Part shown: positions 4,486 to 5,477 of the stretch, piece after piece
Layout: each line of letters begins with the position of its first letter
How positions within the stretch are numbered: the stretch's first letter is position 1
Assembly: GCA_902796045.1 (NCBI GenBank)
Contig: CADBNQ010000194.1
Coordinates: 1 to 5,477 of the forward strand
DNA from: an uncultured Lachnospiraceae bacterium
GTDB lineage: Bacteria; Bacillota; Clostridia; Lachnospirales; Lachnospiraceae
Reading direction: 5' to 3'
Length of the DNA stretch: 5,477 nucleotides
Notes under the pieces: model-generated
Database searches by the model: none
What the model saw: only the letters and a program-made list of their open reading frames with translations
What the model was told of the DNA's origin: nothing
Position numbers and translations under genes: made by a program

Positions 4486-4512
4486 ATGAAAAAACTATCA
4501 AAATATAGCTGA
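4486..4512 (+). CDS. Possible 8-residue leader peptide (doubtful)
   Basis: An AGGAG ribosome-like site (4478-4482) stands 3 bases before ATG at 4486, which opens a frame encoding MKKLSKYS and stopping at TGA (4510-4512). The plus-strand palindrome at 4451-4470 lies just upstream. The spacing is shorter than ideal, and a lysine-rich octapeptide can arise by chance. It could be a leader peptide, the decayed start of a lost gene, or noise. Confidence 0.2.
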   Translation: MKKLSKYS

Positions 4513-4616
4513 TTGTCTTTTGATGCTTTTATCATACAGGCCAGATGTGACCATATCGTGTTTAAAAAGTAACGATAATCTGACGAAATCAGAAAGAAAT
4601 TAGGAAGGATGCCTAT

Positions 4617-5360
4617 ATGGGTTTATATGCGATTGGAGATCTTCACCTGCATTATCAGTCCGTCCTGAAAGCACCGGGTCAGCTGAATAGCAGAGCCTGG
4701 AAGAAGCATGAAGAAAAACTGCGGAGAAACTGCTTAAAAATGATCACGGATGAGGATACGCTTGTCCTTGTCGGTGATCACAGCTGGGGAAGAAGAATGT
4801 CTGAGTGTGAGACGGACCTGCAGTATATCTGCGATCTGCCGGGAAGAAAGATCCTGACAAGAGGCAACCACGATATGTTCTTGGATGCGAAGAAGACCAG
4901 ACAGTTGAATGAGCTGTATCAGCCCCGACTGACATTTCTTCAGGACAGTTATGAGACATATAAAGAGTACGCCCTGGTTGGGACAAAAGGATATACTTTC
5001 GAAGGCCCTTTTTACCTGAATCGAAGAGGTCAGATCCTGGGATGGGATGAAGAAGCAGAAAAACATGCGATAAAGCTGGTGGACAGAGAACTGAAGCGGC
5101 TTAGGACATCTTTTGAGCTGGCCAAGGCAGATGGTTACACAAAGTTTATCATGTTCCTGCACTATCCTCCTACAAATATCCTTGAAGAGCGGAGCCCTTT
5201 TACCGATATGGCAGAAAGATATGGGGCAGAACAGGTAATCTATGCCCATTGTCATGGAGAAAGCCGCTTCTACGACAGTATCCATGGAGAATTCAGAGGG
5301 AGACAATACCGGCTGGTGTCCGGGGATTTTCTGAGATGGAAGCCCCTGAAATTGATGTAA
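4617..5360 (+). CDS. Calcineurin-like metallophosphoesterase
   Basis: A 247-residue protein with the dinuclear-metal phosphoesterase motifs in order: GDLHLH (7-12; Asp8, His10), VGDHSWG (52-58; Asp54), RGNHDMF (82-88; Asn84, His85), LHYPP (181-185; His182) and YAHCHG (209-214; His211, His213). All expected metal ligands are present, so it is probably active. The GDxSWG form of motif II and the AHCHG end (usually GHxH) place it in a subgroup of uncharacterised bacterial phosphoesterases; the substrate is unknown. There is no signal peptide. ATG at 4617 has the ribosome site AGGAAGGA (4602-4609). The stop is one base before the start of a Y-family polymerase gene, so the two are almost certainly co-transcribed. 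This suggests, but does not show, a link to DNA damage or nucleotide processing. Confidence 0.9.
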   Translation: MGLYAIGDLHLHYQSVLKAPGQLNSRAWKKHEEKLRRNCLKMITDEDTLVLVGDHSWGRRMSECETDLQYICDLPGRKILTRGNHDMFLDAKKTRQLNELYQPRLTFLQDSYETYKEYALVGTKGYTFEGPFYLNRRGQILGWDEEAEKHAIKLVDRELKRLRTSFELAKADGYTKFIMFLHYPPTNILEERSPFTDMAERYGAEQVIYAHCHGESRFYDSIHGEFRGRQYRLVSGDFLRWKPLKLM

Positions 5361-5361
5361 T

Positions 5362-5477
5362 ATGAATGAAGCTGAAAGAATGGTGGCAGATTCAGTGAAT
5401 ACTCAAGGAACCTATATCGCAATCGACCTTAAGAGCTTCTATGCCTCGGTGGAATGCCGGGAGCTTGGAAGGGATCC
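5362..5477 (+). CDS. Y-family DNA polymerase (UvrX/UmuC-type), N-terminal part (cut by window end)
   Basis: Only about 38 residues are present. The segment YIAIDLKSFYASVECRELGRDP matches the first motif of Y-family translesion polymerases. Asp22 is the first catalytic carboxylate, and Tyr27 aligns with the steric-gate residue that excludes ribonucleotides. The IDLKSFYASVEC wording is typical of the Gram-positive UvrX/YqjW type rather than DinB, which has a second Asp (VDMDAFF). The start at 5362 is one base after the phosphoesterase stop but has no clear ribosome site, so it may depend on translational coupling. ATG at 5380 is an alternative that would shorten the non-conserved leader by 6 residues. 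The family is certain; the exact start is not. Confidence 0.85.
   Translation, partial: MNEAERMVADSVNTQGTYIAIDLKSFYASVECRELGRD

Larger units (their letters stand above)
4279..4616. other. Gene-free stretch upstream of the phosphoesterase gene
   Basis: No convincing protein gene is seen on either strand. The stretch holds three hairpins (4316-4345, 4415-4440, 4451-4470), a tiny plus-strand frame at 4486-4512, and an AT-rich tail before the phosphoesterase gene. A GATAAT at 4574-4579 could be the -10 of that gene, but I find no fitting -35. I see no SOS-type GAACnnnnGTTC site near it, although the downstream gene is a Y-family polymerase. Confidence 0.6.

Noticed and set aside
4209..4535. 108-codon minus-strand open frame upstream of the esterase
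   Set aside because: It crosses the esterase promoter and the GC-rich terminator palindrome, has no ribosome site at its ATG and no recognisable domain.
4197..4616. T-box or known riboswitch
   Set aside because: No T-box core sequence and no consensus core of any riboswitch class that I know could be recognised around the hairpins.
4734..5306. 190-codon open frame on the minus strand
   Set aside because: Antisense to the metallophosphoesterase gene, whose metal motifs are all intact; no family features in the opposite frame.

Overview
The window looks like the chromosome of a gut-type anaerobic Firmicute, most likely Lachnospiraceae (Clostridia). This is inferred from the moderate GC content, the AGGAGG-type ribosome binding sites, the near-consensus sigma-A promoters and the protein families present. 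The species is not identifiable from sequence alone. No rRNA, tRNA, CRISPR array, transposase or phage gene is visible.

Layout. (1) 1-328, minus: 5' part of a glutamine-dependent asparagine synthetase gene (asnB). Its short leader carries an intrinsic terminator placed directly after a likely promoter, so the gene is probably attenuated. (2) 573-2224, plus: a three-gene unit starting from an extended -10 promoter. It encodes a small HD-domain phosphohydrolase, a Cys/His-rich DUF5714 protein and a free-standing prolyl-tRNA editing (YbaK-fold) protein, whose GTG start overlaps the preceding stop codon. (3) 2235-2383: a 149-bp element that folds end to end into one imperfect hairpin. It has 9-bp outer arms, a perfect 24-bp stem and a bidirectional terminator at its tip. 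It lies between convergent genes and looks like a MITE or other dispersed palindromic repeat. (4) 2435-3481: a divergent pair, a flavin reductase-family protein (minus) and an HxlR-family regulator (plus). The two promoters share the symmetrical box TATAATTATA, and a dyad operator sits beside them. (5) 3496-3527: a bidirectional terminator. (6) 3543-4196, minus: an SGNH/GDSL esterase closely resembling the Mycobacterium smegmatis acyltransferase MsAcT. (7) 4197-4616: 420 bp without a convincing gene but with three hairpins, one a minus-strand terminator that ends no visible gene. (8) 4617-5477, plus: a calcineurin-like metallophosphoesterase followed after one base by the start of a Y-family (UvrX/UmuC-type) DNA polymerase, cut by the window end.

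Functional links. The flavin reductase/HxlR pair is a self-contained regulatory module. The HD/DUF5714/editing genes form a probable operon of housekeeping or quality-control enzymes whose shared purpose is not known. The phosphoesterase and polymerase appear co-transcribed, which suggests a DNA-damage or nucleotide-metabolism link. Most coding content is ordinary. The non-coding structures (asnB attenuator, 149-bp palindrome, overlapping divergent promoters, orphan hairpins at 4317-4470) are the parts most worth a second look.
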